64,000 nucleotides of DNA. Source: Corbicula japonica (taxonomy: Eukaryota; Mollusca; Bivalvia; Venerida; Cyrenidae). The notes under the pieces are model-generated. The model made no database searches and was not told where the DNA came from. It was given only the letters and a program-made list of their open reading frames with translations. Where the stretch lies: NCBI GenBank assembly GCA_038501625.1, contig JAZAYU010000005.1:8184001-8248000 (forward strand), given 5' to 3'. This document shows positions 62,763-64,000 of the stretch, in pieces. How positions within the stretch are numbered: position 1 is the first letter of the stretch; each line of letters opens with the position of its first letter. The position numbers and the translations under genes were made by a program.

Positions 62763-63003
62763 TTAACTCTTTCCTCCATATATACACATTATTACGCATG
62801 TGCGACCAGTGTAGATCCAGATCAGCCAGCACATTTGTGCCATCTGATCAGGATCTGCACTGGTCGCATTTTTGTCTGAAAAAACGTAACAAATCAAAAA
62901 GACAACAGTTTAGATTCTGATCAGATGGCACAGATGTACCGGCTGATCTGGATCTAAACTGTTCGCCCATGCAATAAAGGTGTATCTATGGAGGAAAGGG
63001 TTT
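62763..63003. mobile_element. TTAA-MITE copy
   Basis: TTAACTCTTTCCTCCATATA ... TCTATGGAGGAAAGGGTTTA; both hairpins near-perfect. Confidence 0.9.
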
Positions 63004-63184
63004 AGAGTGCCAGATCTAATGCTGCTTCCAGCTAAGAACCAATTTACATTTGCCCAAAATACCAGCTATGAGCCAATTTTTACTTGCCCTAAAATTGTTA
63101 GTACATGACTAGGAAAGTTTTTTAGGCCGAGCTGTCTTGTACAGTGTCTATAAAAGTGACTGTAAAGAAAAAGTGGAGAGTTTT

Positions 63185-63453
63185 TATGCCCCCACAAAGT
63201 GGGAGGCATATAAAGTTGTACTTGTCCGTCCGTATGTCTGTACATCCGTACGTCCCCAGATCTTGTGGCATCAACTCCTCCTAAACTATAAGGTGGATTT
63301 CTTTCAAACTTGCACAGATGATCAAGCAGGATGTGTAGATGATCGTAAAGAAAAGAATTTTTCCTGTGACCATTTTTACCAGAGTTATGGCCCTTTGTTA
63401 TTACAAATTTTGTTGCAGCAGTGGGGGCATCAGTGTCCAAGGACATATTCTAG
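63185..63453 (+). mobile_element. Helentron-like element, single core
   Basis: TATGCCCCCACAAAGTGGGAG GCATA, CCGTCCGTATGTC, core TTGTGGCATCAACTCCTCCT ... AGTTATGGCCCTTTGTTA, 3' GTGGGGGCATCA, hairpin TGTCCAAGGACA, TATTCTAG before T. Sister of 5218-5479. The frames here are shadows of the repeat. Confidence 0.8.
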
Positions 63454-63508
63454 TTTTTCCTAGATCTGTAGGCACTAGACTGCTCACCTGTCAACAAGCT
63501 TTCATGTA

Positions 63509-63685
63509 CAGTAAAAAACCCTCATAAAGGCCACCTTAAAATTAAGACTACCTTTATAATGAGACCAGTATTTCAATGTTCCTTTTTACAATGTTCAATT
63601 TTCTACCCCAAAAATTAAGACCATCTTACTATTGTAACTACTTTCAGGGGGGTCCCAGGATTGGTCTTAATAGTGGGGTTCACTT
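63509..63685. mobile_element. pogo/Tigger-like MITE
   Basis: TA, CAGTAAAAAACCCTCATAAA GGCCACC ... GTCTTAATAGTGGGGTTCAC, TTTA. Related to 38349-38728 (TTAAGAC, GGTCTTAATAG). The right end is mutated. 63686-64000 holds only a MITE scrap at about 63789. Confidence 0.65.
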
Positions 63686-64000
63686 TATATTGTTTTCTTA
63701 CTATACCATACATTAGATGATTAAAATTATATAATCAAAAGGCTTGTTAAGCCCATTGCCTGCACATCTTGATAAAAGTTTCATATGGGTACAGTGTAGA
63801 TTTAGAACAGCCCAACCATTTTAAACAGATTAAATAACATAGAATCATTGTTCCAAAGTTTTTGCTCAACGAGTGAAAACGTTTTGGACTGAAAACAAAA
63901 TACATGTATTTCGTTTGTATTAGTATAAATTTATCTACATAAAACACCTATTTCATGGTTATGATTGCAACTTGGTTTTTAGTAAACCCTCACCCCCACC

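Noticed and set aside
1240..63003. Clustered regularly spaced repeats as a CRISPR array
   Set aside because: The genome is eukaryotic (spliced WDR59). The repeats are dispersed MITEs and minisatellites, without short unique spacers.
63066..63527. Overlapping frames on both strands (126, 108 and 62 codons)
   Set aside because: All lie in a Helentron-like repeat; similar frames appear in each copy of the family (such as 5214-5402).

Overview
This is a eukaryotic, AT-rich, repeat-saturated nuclear window. It is most likely from a bivalve mollusc, probably a heterodont (clam-like) lineage. I infer this from three things: tandem-core elements that carry runs of CCGTCCGTC and end in a hairpin plus CTAG (bivalve 'pearl'-like Helentrons), very dense small palindromic elements, and one host gene that is clearly metazoan. 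The species cannot be fixed from sequence alone.

Host gene. The only gene I can support is the 3' part of WDR59 (a GATOR2 subunit, nutrient signalling to mTORC1) on the + strand. Seven coding exons (992-1145, 11638-11692, 19678-19752, 21528-21657, 23491-23633, 29332-29439, 30920-31047) join with matching intron phases into one open frame of 263 residues. It ends at a TGA at 31045-31047. The 5' two thirds, with the WD40 propeller, lies upstream of the window. Introns reach about 10 kb and are filled with transposons.

Region 1-31 kb: WDR59 exons and repeat-rich introns. A MITE ends 26 bp before the first visible exon. One exon has its acceptor inside a small tandem duplication. The stop codon lies in the first unit of a minisatellite. 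Region 31-64 kb: no gene recognised. It holds tandem arrays, a three-level nest of hAT-type elements, a 3.8-kb inverted repeat, Helentron-like arrays, a full SINE, pogo-like MITEs, and repeat-poor islands that could be regulatory.

Two small families dominate. (1) A TTAA-flanked MITE of about 230 bp with CCCTTT...AAAGGG ends and two internal hairpins built on AGATCCAGATCAG / CTGATCAGGATCT (nearly fifty copies, piggyBac-like by termini). I call it TTAA-MITE. (2) A near-perfect palindrome of about 145 bp with GGCCCAAG ends, called Pal-1 here, which repeatedly sits inside copies of (1). All family names are working labels for this window. No tool was run; every element boundary was read by eye and may be off by a few bases.
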